Shown one piece after another: positions 16,866-26,064 of a stretch of 64,000 bases of DNA (its first letter is position 1; each line of letters begins with the position of its first letter). Source of the stretch: Rhizobacter sp. Root1221 (lineage in GTDB: Bacteria > Pseudomonadota > Gammaproteobacteria > Burkholderiales > Burkholderiaceae_C); assembly GCF_001425785.1 (NCBI RefSeq), contig NZ_LMDI01000067.1, forward strand, positions 177,762-241,761. The letters run 5' to 3'. Under the pieces are notes generated by a model that did no database searches, was not told where the DNA came from, and saw nothing but the letters and a program-made list of their open reading frames with translations. The translations under genes and the position numbers were made by a program.

Positions 16866-17753
16866 TCAGCCGGTGACGGCACGCGCCGCGCGCGCCAGCT
16901 CCGCGTGCAGGTCGCCCAAGTGCCCCGGGGTGGCCAGCCCGATACCCACCGCCAGCTCGTCGCCTTCGGCCAACGGCCGGTAGCGCACGCCATCGCGCTG
17001 CAGCGCCTGGAACGAGGACGGCAGCAGCGCCAGCGCTTCGCCACGGGCCACGCCTGCGAGCAGCACCGGATGGTCCTTCGGTTCGAGCACAGCCACCGGC
17101 GAAAACGCATGGCGGGCGAACACGGCCTGGCAGTGATCGAAGAACGCCGGCTGGCGGGCCCGCTCGAACCAGAACAGGCGTTGCCCGTTCAACTGCGACA
17201 GCGACAGCGCGCGCCGCCGCGCCAGCGGATGGGCCGCCGGCAGGGCCACCACCAGCGGCTGGCGATCGAGCCACGTCACGGTGAGGTCCCGGGTGTCGGT
17301 GGGCAGCGCGATGAGCGCCGCATCCAGCCGGTGCTTGAGCAACAGCCGCACGAGGCGTGGCGAGGTGTCGGTGAGCGGCGTGATGGCCCGATCGGGGCGC
17401 GCGGTGCGCAGGCCATCCAGCAGGTGCGCGAACCAGTCGGCCTCGACGGCGCTGGTCAGGCCGAGCCGCAGCGTGGTCGACGCGCCGGCCCCCATCAGCG
17501 CCGCCTCGGCTTCCTGCAGCAACACCAGGATGCGCCGCGCCTTGGGCACGAGCAGCCGCCCGGCGGCGGTGAGCGCCACGCCCTGCGTGTTGCGGTCGAA
17601 GAGCCGTGTGCCGAGGCGCTCCTCCAGCCCGCGGATGGCGCGGCTGAGCGGGGGTTGCGACAGGTGCAGCGCCTCGGCGGCCTGGCGGAAGCTCAGGGTG
17701 TCGGCCACCGCGAGGAACAAGGCCAGGGCACGCGAATCGAGGCGGGGTGTCAT
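16866..17753 (-). CDS. LysR-family transcriptional regulator
   Basis: The 295-residue protein has an N-terminal winged helix-turn-helix (SFRQAAEALHLSQPPLSRAI near residues 21-40, then GTRLFDRNTQGVALTAAG) and the usual effector-binding domain. It is divergent from the carboxymuconolactone-decarboxylase-like gene, the standard arrangement for LysR control of a neighbour. A dyad with T-N11-A geometry at 17752-17766 overlaps its own start codon, consistent with autoregulation. The inducer is unknown. Confidence 0.93.
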   Translation of the reverse strand: MTPRLDSRALALFLAVADTLSFRQAAEALHLSQPPLSRAIRGLEERLGTRLFDRNTQGVALTAAGRLLVPKARRILVLLQEAEAALMGAGASTTLRLGLTSAVEADWFAHLLDGLRTARPDRAITPLTDTSPRLVRLLLKHRLDAALIALPTDTRDLTVTWLDRQPLVVALPAAHPLARRRALSLSQLNGQRLFWFERARQPAFFDHCQAVFARHAFSPVAVLEPKDHPVLLAGVARGEALALLPSSFQALQRDGVRYRPLAEGDELAVGIGLATPGHLGDLHAELARAARAVTG

Positions 17754-17766
17754 ACCAAAACGGTAT
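17752..17766. promoter_or_regulatory. LysR-type operator (T-N11-A dyad)
   Basis: ATACC-AAAAC-GGTAT is a perfect inverted repeat containing T-N11-A, the LysR consensus geometry. It overlaps the first codon of the LysR gene and lies 75 bases before the divergent decarboxylase-like gene. Confidence 0.5.
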
Positions 17767-17841
17767 CACGAACTCGGTCCTTCACGGACGCGGCGGTCGG
17801 CGCGACAGTAGCCCCATCGTCACTTCAACAGGAACACACCG

Positions 17842-18249
17842 ATGTCCACCCAACCTTCAGAACGCCACCTCCGCGGCACCCGGCGCCTGCACGACGTCGA
17901 TGGTGACGCTGGCGTGGCCGTGGTCGCGCAGCTCGCCGCATCGTTCCCCGATTTCGCGACCTACGTCGTGGAGTTCCCGTTCGGCGACATCTACAGCCGG
18001 CCCGGGCTGGGCCTGCGGGAACGCGAACTGGCCGTGGTGGCCGCGCTGTGCGCGCTGGGCAATGCGGCACCGCAGCTGAAGGTGCACGTGGGCGCCGCGC
18101 TGCACGTGGGCTGCCAGCCGGCGGAAGTGGTCGAGGTGGTCATGCAGATGGCCGTGTACGCCGGCTTCCCGGCGGCCCTGAACGGCCTGTCGGTGGTGCG
18201 CGAGGTGTTCGGCGAGCGAGGCATCGCGCTGCCCCTGCCGGCAGCATGA
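17842..18249 (+). CDS. Carboxymuconolactone decarboxylase-family protein
   Basis: The 135-residue protein has the family core RPGLGLRERELAVVAALCALG and LKVHVGAALHVGCQPAEVVEVVMQMAVYAGFPA. The catalytic-type Cys lies in the GC segment near residue 93. Relatives are 4-carboxymuconolactone decarboxylase and AhpD-like thiol proteins. Without other protocatechuate genes nearby, decarboxylase activity is uncertain. ATG 17842 has AGGA eight bases upstream. It is probably activated by the divergent LysR protein. Confidence 0.87.
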   Translation: MSTQPSERHLRGTRRLHDVDGDAGVAVVAQLAASFPDFATYVVEFPFGDIYSRPGLGLRERELAVVAALCALGNAAPQLKVHVGAALHVGCQPAEVVEVVMQMAVYAGFPAALNGLSVVREVFGERGIALPLPAA

Positions 18250-18269
18250 CGGCTCGGTCTCCCAGGCGC

Positions 18270-18602
18270 TCAGGCCGCACCGAACTCCCGGCAGACCTTC
18301 GCGCATCGGCGGCAGGCATCGGCACACCGCTGGCAGTGGGCCATCGGGTGCTGGCCGCACTCGGCCGCGCAGCGGTCGCAGACGTCCGCGCAGCCCTTGG
18401 CCACCACCTTGGCCACCTCGCTGCCGCGAGCCACGGTGGCCGCGGCCAGTTCACACATCGCGGCGCAGTCGAGGTCGAGTGCGATGCACCGGGCCATCGG
18501 TTTAGGGTCGTTCTCGCGCAGGCAGGACGCGGCACAGTGGTGGCACGCCGCGGCGCAGGCCGAGGCCGCCTCGATGAAAGGCAGGTGGAGCACGGGGTCC
18601 AT
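18270..18602 (-). CDS. Four-helix-bundle copper storage protein (Csp/DUF326-like)
   Basis: The 110-residue protein has 16 Cys arranged along predicted helices (CAAACHHC, CIALDLDCAAMC, CADVCDRCAAEC, CQRCADACRRCAKVC). This is the pattern of Csp proteins, which fill a four-helix bundle core with many Cu(I) ions. No signal peptide is present, so it should be the cytosolic (Csp3-like) form. ATG 18602 has AAGGAG nine bases upstream. No copper exporter or CueR gene is nearby, so metal-responsive control is not visible here. Confidence 0.88.
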   Translation of the reverse strand: MDPVLHLPFIEAASACAAACHHCAASCLRENDPKPMARCIALDLDCAAMCELAAATVARGSEVAKVVAKGCADVCDRCAAECGQHPMAHCQRCADACRRCAKVCREFGAA

Positions 18603-18712
18603 GGGTGTCTCCTTCGTCAGCAAGTCCCATCCACCGGCAAAGGGCGTGCCCAGGCCACCCCTTTTCACCCGGTGGGCCCTTGGCGACAATGCCACGAGCT
18701 TCCGGTCCCTCC

Positions 18713-20101
18713 ATGAACGCCCCCACCCTCGACGACGTGCTGTCCCCTCCCCCCGGCTCGGCGATGTGGCAGCCGGACTTCCTGTTCGGCGCGGGCACCG
18801 CGGCGTACCAGATCGAAGGTGCCGTGGCCGCGGATGGCCGCCTGCCCTGCATCTGGGACACGTTCGCGGCGCGCCCCGGCGCGGTCCGCAATGGCGAGAC
18901 CGCCGCCGTGGCCTGCGACCACTACCGCCTGTGGCAGCAGGACATCGACCTCGCCGCCGGCCTCGGCCTCGACGCGTACCGACTGTCCATCTCCTGGTCA
19001 CGGGTGTTGCGGGAGGACGGCACGCCCAACCCGGCGGGCATCGATTTCTACGAGCGCGTGCTCGACCGCCTCGCCCACCACGGCGTGAAGGCGTTCGTCA
19101 CGCTCTACCACTGGGACCTGCCGCAACACATCCAGGACCGCGGGGGCTGGCTGAACCGCGACACCGGCCGGCGGCTGGCCGATTTCGCCGACCTGGCGAG
19201 CCGCCGCTTCGGCGACCGCGTGGCCACCTGGGCCACGCTGAACGAGCCGTGGTGCGCCGCGTTCCTGGGCCACGGCAGCGGCCTTCACGCCCCCGGCATG
19301 GCCGACACACGCTACGCCGTCGAGGCGATGCATCACCTGCTGCTGGGACATGGCCACGCCATGGCCGCACTGCGGGCCAACGGCGCGCAACGCGTGGGCC
19401 TGGTCACCAATGTCACCGCGGTATCGGCCGACAGCCCCAGCCCCGCCGACCAGCACGCCGTGCGGCTGGCCCGGGCCTGCTACAACCAGTGGGTGATGGA
19501 TCCGCTGCTGCTGGGTTCGTACCCGGAAGAGCTGCAGGAACTGTGGCCCGGCGTGCGCCCCATCGTGCACGACGGCGACATGCAGGTGATCGCGTCGACC
19601 ATGGACTTCATCGGCATCAACTACTACTTCCGCGCCAACGTGCGCAGCGATGGCGCCCACGGCTACACCGACAAGGGCCTCGACCGTGTCGAACGCACCC
19701 TCATGGGCTGGGAGGTGTACCCCGCCGGGCTGCGCGACGTGTTGATCGGCTTCAAGGGCCGCTACCCCACGCTGCCGCCGGTCTACATCACCGAGAACGG
19801 CATGGCCAGCGACGACGTGGTGGCCGACGGGCGCGTGGACGATGCGCAACGGGTGCGCTACCTGCAGCGCCACCTGGTGGCCATCGACCAGGCCCTGCAC
19901 GCCGGCGTGGATGTGCAAGGCTACTTCGCGTGGTCGCTGCTCGACAACTTCGAATGGTCGGAGGGCTATGCCAAGCGCTTCGGCCTCGTGCACGTGGACT
20001 ACGCCACGCAGGCACGCACCCCGAAGGACAGCGCCCTGGCGCTGAAGGCCTTCCTCGAGCGCCGCCGGGCGCAGGGCGTGATCAGCGGCCGATCTTCCTG
20101 A
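18713..20101 (+). CDS. Family GH1 beta-glucosidase
   Basis: The 462-residue cytoplasmic protein is a GH1 glycosidase hydrolysing beta-linked sugars with retention. It shows the N-terminal FLFGAGTAAYQIEGA, the acid/base Glu in TLNEPW near residue 170 and the nucleophile Glu in ITENGM near 360. Ahead of the C-terminus lies WSLLDNFEWSEGY. Length is normal. The start may be ATG 18713 or ATG 18689; neither has a clear ribosome-binding site. Its last 20 bases overlap the convergent LacI-family gene, which is its likely regulator. Confidence 0.93.
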   Translation: MNAPTLDDVLSPPPGSAMWQPDFLFGAGTAAYQIEGAVAADGRLPCIWDTFAARPGAVRNGETAAVACDHYRLWQQDIDLAAGLGLDAYRLSISWSRVLREDGTPNPAGIDFYERVLDRLAHHGVKAFVTLYHWDLPQHIQDRGGWLNRDTGRRLADFADLASRRFGDRVATWATLNEPWCAAFLGHGSGLHAPGMADTRYAVEAMHHLLLGHGHAMAALRANGAQRVGLVTNVTAVSADSPSPADQHAVRLARACYNQWVMDPLLLGSYPEELQELWPGVRPIVHDGDMQVIASTMDFIGINYYFRANVRSDGAHGYTDKGLDRVERTLMGWEVYPAGLRDVLIGFKGRYPTLPPVYITENGMASDDVVADGRVDDAQRVRYLQRHLVAIDQALHAGVDVQGYFAWSLLDNFEWSEGYAKRFGLVHVDYATQARTPKDSALALKAFLERRRAQGVISGRSS

Positions 20102-21092
20102 GCGAATCCCGCAGCACCAGCTCGGGCTGGAAGTCGCGGTCGATCGGCAGTTCCTTGCCGTAGCTGAGGTTGATGAGCAGGCGGCACGCGGCCAGGCCCA
20201 TCTCGTCGATGCGCGTGTCCACCGTGGTGAGGCGCGGCGCCAGGAACGCGCTCATCTCGGTGTTGTCGTAGCCCACCACCGAGATGTCCTCGGGCACCGA
20301 CTTGCCCGCCAGGCGCAGGCACGACAGCGCGGACATGGCCATCTGGTCGTTGGCCACGAAAAGGCCGGTGAACTTCGTGCGGCCGCGCAGCAGCTGCTCG
20401 GTGGCCGCCCAGCCGCCTGGCGCGGTGAAGTCGGCGTGCACGACCGGCAAGGTGTCGGTGTTGACCCCCGCGGCCTGCAACGTGGCGAAGAAGCCTTCCA
20501 TCCGCTGGCGGTTGTCCTGGGCGTGCTGCGGGCCCGAGATGACCGCGAGACGCCGGTGTCCGTGGTCCAGCAGCGCCTGGGCCGCGAGCGCGCCGCCTTC
20601 CCGGTGGTTCACGCTGAAGCCATGGCTCTTCATGCCCTTGACCTCGCGGTTGACCACCGCCAGGCGCACGCCGCGCTGCTTGAAGGCAATGATGTCGCTG
20701 TCGCGCAGGTCGTTGCTGGCAATGATGATGCCGTCGCACTCGCGGTCGATCAGGAACTCGGTGCTGCTGAGGGCCTGGTGGCGCCCATCCTCGTCGCCGA
20801 TGCCGTTGACGGCCACCATGTGCCGGCCGTGCCGGCGCAGTTCGCCGTCGATCGCGTCGAGCATGGGCCCGTAGAACGGGCCCCGGAAGTCGGGCACGTA
20901 CACGCCGATGGTGCCCGTGCTCTGCAGCGACAGGGCCCGCGCGACGTTCGACGGACGAAAACCCAGCTCGGCCGCCGCGGCATGCACACGTTCAGCTGCC
21001 GCCGCGGAAAACGAGCCGTTGCCCGAGATCACGCGCGATGCGGTGGCCACTCCCACGCCCGCGAGTTGCGCTACGTCCCTGATCGTTGCCAT
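20082..21092 (-). CDS. LacI-family transcriptional repressor
   Basis: The 336-residue protein has the LacI helix-turn-helix and hinge at the N-terminus (TIRDVAQLAGVGVATASRVI, then RPSNVARALS), followed by a periplasmic-binding-protein-like sugar domain (IGVYVPDFRGPFYG to the C-terminus). It converges on and overlaps the GH1 beta-glucosidase gene by 20 bases, so a beta-glucoside inducer is likely. No clean LacI operator was found in the 145 bases upstream. Confidence 0.93.
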   Translation of the reverse strand: MATIRDVAQLAGVGVATASRVISGNGSFSAAAAERVHAAAAELGFRPSNVARALSLQSTGTIGVYVPDFRGPFYGPMLDAIDGELRRHGRHMVAVNGIGDEDGRHQALSSTEFLIDRECDGIIIASNDLRDSDIIAFKQRGVRLAVVNREVKGMKSHGFSVNHREGGALAAQALLDHGHRRLAVISGPQHAQDNRQRMEGFFATLQAAGVNTDTLPVVHADFTAPGGWAATEQLLRGRTKFTGLFVANDQMAMSALSCLRLAGKSVPEDISVVGYDNTEMSAFLAPRLTTVDTRIDEMGLAACRLLINLSYGKELPIDRDFQPELVLRDSLRKIGR

Positions 21093-21237
21093 CTTTGAGA
21101 AGCCGTTCGTATACGTTGCCGAGACCCGCGGATCATATCGAGCCCGCTGCCCGAGGCTGATGCGGTGCGATACAGGGCGGGAGGGACGCGATTGCGCCGA
21201 TTCTGCACATTCGTGCGGCTGCCACCACCGCCCGGAC

Positions 21238-21897
21238 TCACGGCGTGGTGCGTGCCACCACGACCTTCCCCGTGCGCGGTTCGTACTCGCAGGCGTAGCT
21301 GAACGCGATCAGGTTCATGCCCGGGGCCCGCTCCACCGAGCCTTCGCCTTCCATCGCCGTGCGGCCGTTGGTGGCCGCGCGCAACTTGCGCGAGTCGGAG
21401 CCGAACGCGATGCGGCCCACCCGCGGATGCTTCGACTTCAACACCGACGCCACGGCAGCCTCGCAGGCCTCCGGCGACAGCGCGGTCAGGTCGGGCTGCC
21501 AGCGCGTTTCGGCGCCGGAATCGGCACGCGCGGGACCGATGTCCTTGAAGACCACGCCCGACGTGGTGTCCGACTTCACGTTGTAGGCACACCGGTAGCT
21601 GAACGGGCGCGCCGCGGCGCTGCCACCGCGGTAACTGCCCTCGCCCTTCACGTCCGTTTCGTCGTTCACCGGCGGCAGCACCGAACGGCGGGCCCGCACG
21701 AACTGGACCTGGCGGCCGTCATCGCCGCGCATCTCGCGGATGGTGTCGGTGACGGCGGCCTCGCAGCGTTCGCCCGCCGCCTCGGCGATGGGGCCGGCCC
21801 CGGTGGCCGGCGCGGACGGCGGCGGATCGGCCGCCAGGGCGGCCAGCGGCAGCGTGGCGGACAGCAGGAGCGCGAGGAGGGTATGGGGCGTTTGCAT
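21238..21897 (-). CDS. Exported protein with an internal tandem domain duplication
   Basis: A 219-residue protein with a signal peptide (LLALLLSATLPLAALAA, cleavage near residue 22). The mature part holds two similar units of about 70 residues. Each begins with a CEAAV segment, contains a GEGS motif, and ends FSY-x-C-x-Y (FSYRCAYN and FSYACEYE), so each has a matching Cys pair that may form a disulfide. I do not recognise a named function. ATG 21897 was chosen because it starts the signal peptide. It is divergent from the 22079 gene, with a CRP-like dyad between them. Confidence 0.75.
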   Translation of the reverse strand: MQTPHTLLALLLSATLPLAALAADPPPSAPATGAGPIAEAAGERCEAAVTDTIREMRGDDGRQVQFVRARRSVLPPVNDETDVKGEGSYRGGSAAARPFSYRCAYNVKSDTTSGVVFKDIGPARADSGAETRWQPDLTALSPEACEAAVASVLKSKHPRVGRIAFGSDSRKLRAATNGRTAMEGEGSVERAPGMNLIAFSYACEYEPRTGKVVVARTTP

Positions 21898-21966
21898 GGG
21901 TGAATAGCGTAGCAGGTGCCGCGGATGCTCATGGCGGTGAACTTTCAGCGCGCCCGGCGGTCGATC

Positions 21967-21982
21967 CGTGACGCGGGTCACG
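21967..21982. promoter_or_regulatory. CRP/FNR-type dyad between divergent genes
   Basis: CGTGA-CGCGGG-TCACG is a perfect inverted repeat with the GTGA-N6-TCAC geometry of CRP/Vfr-family sites. It lies 70 bases from the exported-protein start and about 97 bases before the 22079 gene. Confidence 0.4.
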
Positions 21983-22078
21983 CAAGCCGGCAGGACACCG
22001 GGCTTGCGCTCCCGCCGACCGGCCCCATGTTCTCCCAGTGACGAGGCCTGATCAACGGCCGCGACGAGGAAACGACAC

Positions 22079-22411
22079 ATGACAGCCCACTTGTCCGAAC
22101 AACAGCCCACCCGGCCGTCGGTGGTGCTCACCCTGGCCCACCTGCTGGAACGCCTGGAACGCAGCCCCGTGGCGGTCGATCCGGGTCAATATCGCTCGGT
22201 CGTCCTGCACTTGGTACAGGAATTGGAATCGGTCAAGCCCGGCGAAACGCTCTCGGCGGTGCTAGATTCCTACCCTGCGGCCGCGGAGTTGTACGAGAAC
22301 CTCCAATACGAGCACGCCGGGCTTTGCCGCTCGGCCCTCGAATTCTCGATGAGCGCCGAACTGCGCGCAAAAGACGTGATCCAAAAGGCACGTTGCGCGG
22401 CCGATCAATGA
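22079..22411 (+). CDS. Small conserved-looking protein of unknown function
   Basis: A 110-residue soluble protein, predicted mainly helical (VVLTLAHLLERLERS, VVLHLVQELESV, then LYENLQYEHAGLCRSALEF). A good ribosome-binding site (GAGGAA, seven bases before ATG 22079) supports it. It is followed 18 bases later by another small gene and may be co-transcribed. No family is recognised. Confidence 0.65.
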   Translation: MTAHLSEQQPTRPSVVLTLAHLLERLERSPVAVDPGQYRSVVLHLVQELESVKPGETLSAVLDSYPAAAELYENLQYEHAGLCRSALEFSMSAELRAKDVIQKARCAADQ

Positions 22412-22429
22412 ACCAGGAAGAACCCCTCA

Positions 22430-22663
22430 GTGGCGAAGAATGAAGTGAAAACGACCGTCGTGGCCGACGGTCTCCGGTATCGGTCCAAAGTGGCGGGCTC
22501 GCCCTTCACGGCAGCAGGCTCCTTCGGCGCTGCCACCATGTCATGTTTCCTTTGCGGGAAACACCGTCCCCGTGCGTCACTGAAAACGCGCAAGCTGCTC
22601 GGCAAGGCCCAGGCGGTGTGCGCACCGTCCTGCCGCGAGCTCGACGAAGCCAACGCAGGCTGA
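22430..22663 (+). CDS. Small Cys-containing protein of unknown function
   Basis: A 77-residue basic protein starting at GTG 22430 (AGGAAG nine bases upstream). The C-terminal half has the motif SCFLCGKHRPRASLKTRKLLG and a further Cys pair region VCAPSCRELDE. The pattern C-x2-C...C-x3-C could bind a metal. It resembles short proteins of unknown function in related betaproteobacteria, but I cannot name a family. It ends 4 bases before a convergent gene. Confidence 0.6.
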   Translation: MAKNEVKTTVVADGLRYRSKVAGSPFTAAGSFGAATMSCFLCGKHRPRASLKTRKLLGKAQAVCAPSCRELDEANAG

Positions 22664-22667
22664 TCGT

Positions 22668-23390
22668 TCAGCGGCCGCCGGCCAGCCCGGCGACCCACAT
22701 CGGCAGCACCTGCTCGAACGGGGTGTCGCCCGGTGCAAATGCGCCCGGCTCGGCCAGGCGTATCCACGCCCGGGTGTCATGGTGACTCCCTTCCATCGGG
22801 GGGTCGGATCGCTCGTGGGTGAACCACGCATGCACCTGCGCATACTGCGCCGGGTGGCGGTTCAACGCCCAGGCCAAGCCCACCAGATCGGCAAACCCTT
22901 CCTCACGGCGAATCTCGCGCATCGCCTGCCAGCGTGCCCGCACGGCCGGATCGGGAATGTCATCGTTGGTGTCGTCCGGGATGCCCGGGGGCATGGCGCT
23001 CCACGCCCCCTGCACCTTGCGCCAGCAGTGCGCCATCTCGTGTGCCGCCACGGCCTCCACGATGGGCACGAACAGGCTGGGCGGGATGTTTTGTTCGGTT
23101 TCGTCGGCCAGCGGGTTGCCGCGCATCGAAAACACGAGCTGGCAGCGCCCGTCCACGTGCGCCATGGCCACCGGCGCCAGGCCTGGGGCTGGTTGCGGCT
23201 GCACCACCACGTCGAGTGGCAGGCCCTGCTGTTGCGCGTAGGCGATCACCGGCGAGGCGGCGCCAATCCAGCGCATTTCGCGTTCGGAGAAACGCGAGTC
23301 CGCGTTGGCGGCCCCGGTTACACCGGAGACCACCAACGCGAGCAACGCGGCAGACTCTCTTTTCCCCATGCCCCTCATTGGGCCCGACAT
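22668..23390 (-). CDS. Exported putative zinc metallopeptidase (HExxH)
   Basis: A 240-residue protein with a signal peptide ([19 protein letters not shown]). The mature part carries [10 protein letters not shown], an HExxH zinc motif, and about 50 residues later [15 protein letters not shown], whose EExFAD is a typical third-ligand segment of gluzincin-like peptidases. It is likely periplasmic. The start could be ATG 23390, 23378 or 23369; none has a strong ribosome-binding site. Peptidase activity is inferred from the motif only. Confidence 0.75.
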   Translation of the reverse strand: MSGPMRGMGKRESAALLALVVSGVTGAANADSRFSEREMRWIGAASPVIAYAQQQGLPLDVVVQPQPAPGLAPVAMAHVDGRCQLVFSMRGNPLADETEQNIPPSLFVPIVEAVAAHEMAHCWRKVQGAWSAMPPGIPDDTNDDIPDPAVRARWQAMREIRREEGFADLVGLAWALNRHPAQYAQVHAWFTHERSDPPMEGSHHDTRAWIRLAEPGAFAPGDTPFEQVLPMWVAGLAGGR

Positions 23391-23530
23391 CGTTTTGGCG
23401 CGGGTGCCGAACAGCGTTGGGAATTCCCGCCTTTTCCGACTGCTTCCGACGGGCCGCTGCGGCATCCGCCTACAACGCGGCACTTCGTCACATTCAAGAA
23501 TGGGCGGTTGATTCAACGGGGGGCACATCC

Positions 23531-24850
23531 ATGGTGGCAATCCGGACTGTGTGCAGCGTGCTCGCTGCGGCCGCAGGACTCTGCGCGTGCGGGGACACCG
23601 CACGCCTCCCGCCGGCGGCAGACTTCGGCCCCACCCCCCAGCTCCCCGCCCCGAACAAGACGCTGCTGCCCACGCTGAACATCGCGCCGGCCACCGGCTG
23701 GCCCGCCAACGGCAGCCCGGTGGCCGCGCCTGGCACCCGCGTCGCAGCCTTTGCCACGGGGCTCGACCACCCCCGCTGGATCCACGTGCTGCCCAACGGC
23801 GACGTGCTCGTGGCCGAATCCAACGCACCGCCCAAGCCCGAGGGGTCGGGCGGCGGCATCCGGGGCTGGATCATGAACAAGGTGATGGCCCGCGCCGGCG
23901 CGGGCGTGCCCAGCGCCAACCGCATCACGCTGCTGCGCGACGCCGATGGTGACGGCGTCGCCGAAGTGCGGTCAGTGTTCCTGGAGAACCTGATGTCGCC
24001 GTTCGGCATGGCCCTGGTGGGCAACGTGCTGTACGTGGCCAACGCCGACGCGCTGGTCCGCGTCCCGTACACCACCGGCGACACCCGCATCACGGCCACG
24101 CCCACGAAAGTCGTGGACCTGCCGGCGGGCATCAACCACCACTGGACCAAGAACGTGATGGCGGACCCCGAGGAGCGCAAGCTGTACGTCACCGTCGGCT
24201 CCAACAGCAACGTCGGCGAAAACGGCATGGACATCGAGGCCGGCCGCGCCGCCATCTGGGAGATCGACCCGGCCGGTCCCACCCACCGGCTGTTCGCCAC
24301 CGGCCTGCGCAACCCGAACGGCCTGGCGTGGGAGCCCACCACCCGCACACTGTGGACCGTGGCCAATGAACGCGACGAGATCGGCAGCGACCTCGTGCCC
24401 GACTACCTCACCTCCGTGCGCGACGGCACCTTCTACGGCTGGCCCTACAGCTACTACGGCCAGCACGTGGACGAACGCGTGAAGCCGCCGCGTCCCGACC
24501 TGGTGGCGCGGGCCGTGGCGCCCGACTACGCCCTCGGTGCCCACACCGCCTCGCTCGGCCTGGCGTTTGCCGACGGCAGCACCCTGCCCTTCGGCCGCGG
24601 CATGGTCATCGGCCAGCACGGCTCGTGGAACCGCAAGCCGCACAGCGGCTACAAGGTCATCTTCGTGCCGTTCGACGGCGCCAAGCCGTCCGGCCCGCCG
24701 AAGGACGTGCTGACCGGGTTCCTCACAGACGACGGCAAGGCGATGGGCCGGCCCGTGGGGGTCGCCTTCGACACACGTGGCGGCCTGCTGGTGGCCGACG
24801 ATGTGGGCAACGTCCTCTGGCGCGTGACCGGTTCGCCGGCAAAGCCCTGA
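23531..24850 (+). CDS. PQQ-dependent sugar dehydrogenase-type beta-propeller protein (sorbosone dehydrogenase family)
   Basis: A 439-residue exported protein. An N-terminal signal with a lipoprotein-like end (LCACGD) is followed by a Pro-rich linker. A six-bladed propeller with family segments comes next: [54 protein letters not shown] and [10 protein letters not shown]. Relatives oxidise sugars with PQQ, or are uncharacterised sorbosone/glucose dehydrogenase-like lipoproteins. No PQQ biosynthesis genes are in the window. ATG 23531 was chosen because it begins the signal sequence. Confidence 0.87.
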   Translation: MVAIRTVCSVLAAAAGLCACGDTARLPPAADFGPTPQLPAPNKTLLPTLNIAPATGWPANGSPVAAPGTRVAAFATGLDHPRWIHVLPNGDVLVAESNAPPKPEGSGGGIRGWIMNKVMARAGAGVPSANRITLLRDADGDGVAEVRSVFLENLMSPFGMALVGNVLYVANADALVRVPYTTGDTRITATPTKVVDLPAGINHHWTKNVMADPEERKLYVTVGSNSNVGENGMDIEAGRAAIWEIDPAGPTHRLFATGLRNPNGLAWEPTTRTLWTVANERDEIGSDLVPDYLTSVRDGTFYGWPYSYYGQHVDERVKPPRPDLVARAVAPDYALGAHTASLGLAFADGSTLPFGRGMVIGQHGSWNRKPHSGYKVIFVPFDGAKPSGPPKDVLTGFLTDDGKAMGRPVGVAFDTRGGLLVADDVGNVLWRVTGSPAKP

Positions 24851-24874
24851 GTGCAGGCGGTGACGTCAACCTCC

Positions 24875-25972
24875 TCAATCCGGGAAGTTGTCCAGCGACC
24901 GAGGTTCGCACAGCGAGCGGCCGTTCTGGTGCGCGCGCTGCGCCGCGGACGCGGCGTAGGCCGCATGCCGCACCCGCATGATCGAGCCGAGCGGGCGATG
25001 GGCTTCGAGGCCGTGCCACGGGCTGAAGGCCATGCCGTCATCCACCACCTCGGAACGGGCGGCGCTCCACGCCACCTGGCCCGGCACAGCCAGCGTCGCC
25101 ACGGTGGTGTAAGGGCTCAACGACACCGGCCACAGCACCGAGGCGTCCTCGATGGGCATGTCGTCGAGCCCGGTGTTCAGCTGCACCTGCAGGTCCCATT
25201 CGCTCAGCGGGTGTTCGGCGAAAAATGCCAGCACGGCCTCGCGCAGGCCATCGGGCTTGCCATTGACGTCGAGCGCGGCACCGGCCAGCGCCCGCAGCCA
25301 CGGCGACCGCGGCGACAGGGCCACCTTCGCCACGTGGTCACCGTAGCGCACCGGCGCCTGGCTGTAGAACGTCTCCCCGAGGATGTGGGTCTCCGGATGT
25401 CCGCCCAGGCCCTTGAGCGTGCCGCTTTCGCCCCCCAGGCGTTCCACCACGCGTTCGGCCCCGCGCAACACCGCCGACAGCACCTTCTTGAGGCCGGGAC
25501 CGCGGTCGGCGGTGGCCGCCACCAGCTTGAGTCCGCGCAGGAACGCCTTGGCGTTGGCCGACAGGAACGCCGGGCTGTCCACCAGCACGAAGTCCTGCGT
25601 CGTGTCGCCGGCTTCACCCGACAGCTGCGGCCCGGTCACACCGAGCACCTTGAGTGCCGCGCCACGCGGCGTGGACACACTGTCGTCCAGCAGGTCACCC
25701 GGCGTGGTGGAGAGCCGCAGCACCGCCGGATGCCGCCCCGGGCGCGCGAAGATGCCTTGTGCCAGCGCCGGCGGCAGGTCGCCCACCACCAGCTCGCCAC
25801 GCAACAGGCCGTGGCTCTTGGCGTGCACGCTGCGCAGGCCGTGCCCGCCGTCCTCGAACGTCTTGCGCGAAATCGCCCGCAGCGTGTCGACGATGGCCGC
25901 GGTGGTTTCGGCCTCGTCGGGTTCGGGCACTTCGAAGGCGGGGTCGTATCGGATGGGCTGGGTGCTGTGCAT
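24875..25972 (-). CDS. Catalase-related heme peroxidase-like protein
   Basis: A 365-residue cytoplasmic protein of the small catalase-like (SrpA-related) group. It shows the distal-His region VHAKSHGLLRGEL near residue 62, then RLSTTPGD, RGAALKVLGV and, further on, TFYSQAPVRYGDHVAKVAL. It should bind heme and degrade peroxide, though these shortened catalases often act as peroxidases. ATG 25972 has GGAG seven bases upstream; ATG 26002 would add ten residues. It stands alone between the sugar-dehydrogenase gene and the start of the signalling island. Confidence 0.85.
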   Translation of the reverse strand: MHSTQPIRYDPAFEVPEPDEAETTAAIVDTLRAISRKTFEDGGHGLRSVHAKSHGLLRGELVVGDLPPALAQGIFARPGRHPAVLRLSTTPGDLLDDSVSTPRGAALKVLGVTGPQLSGEAGDTTQDFVLVDSPAFLSANAKAFLRGLKLVAATADRGPGLKKVLSAVLRGAERVVERLGGESGTLKGLGGHPETHILGETFYSQAPVRYGDHVAKVALSPRSPWLRALAGAALDVNGKPDGLREAVLAFFAEHPLSEWDLQVQLNTGLDDMPIEDASVLWPVSLSPYTTVATLAVPGQVAWSAARSEVVDDGMAFSPWHGLEAHRPLGSIMRVRHAAYAASAAQRAHQNGRSLCEPRSLDNFPD

Positions 25973-26064
25973 CAGGGGCTCCGTCGGGTAGATCCGCTCC
26001 ATGGGCAAATCCCGAGCCTGCCCTCGCCGCGCACCGCGCGATCACCGGAAACCACCGCCGCACC

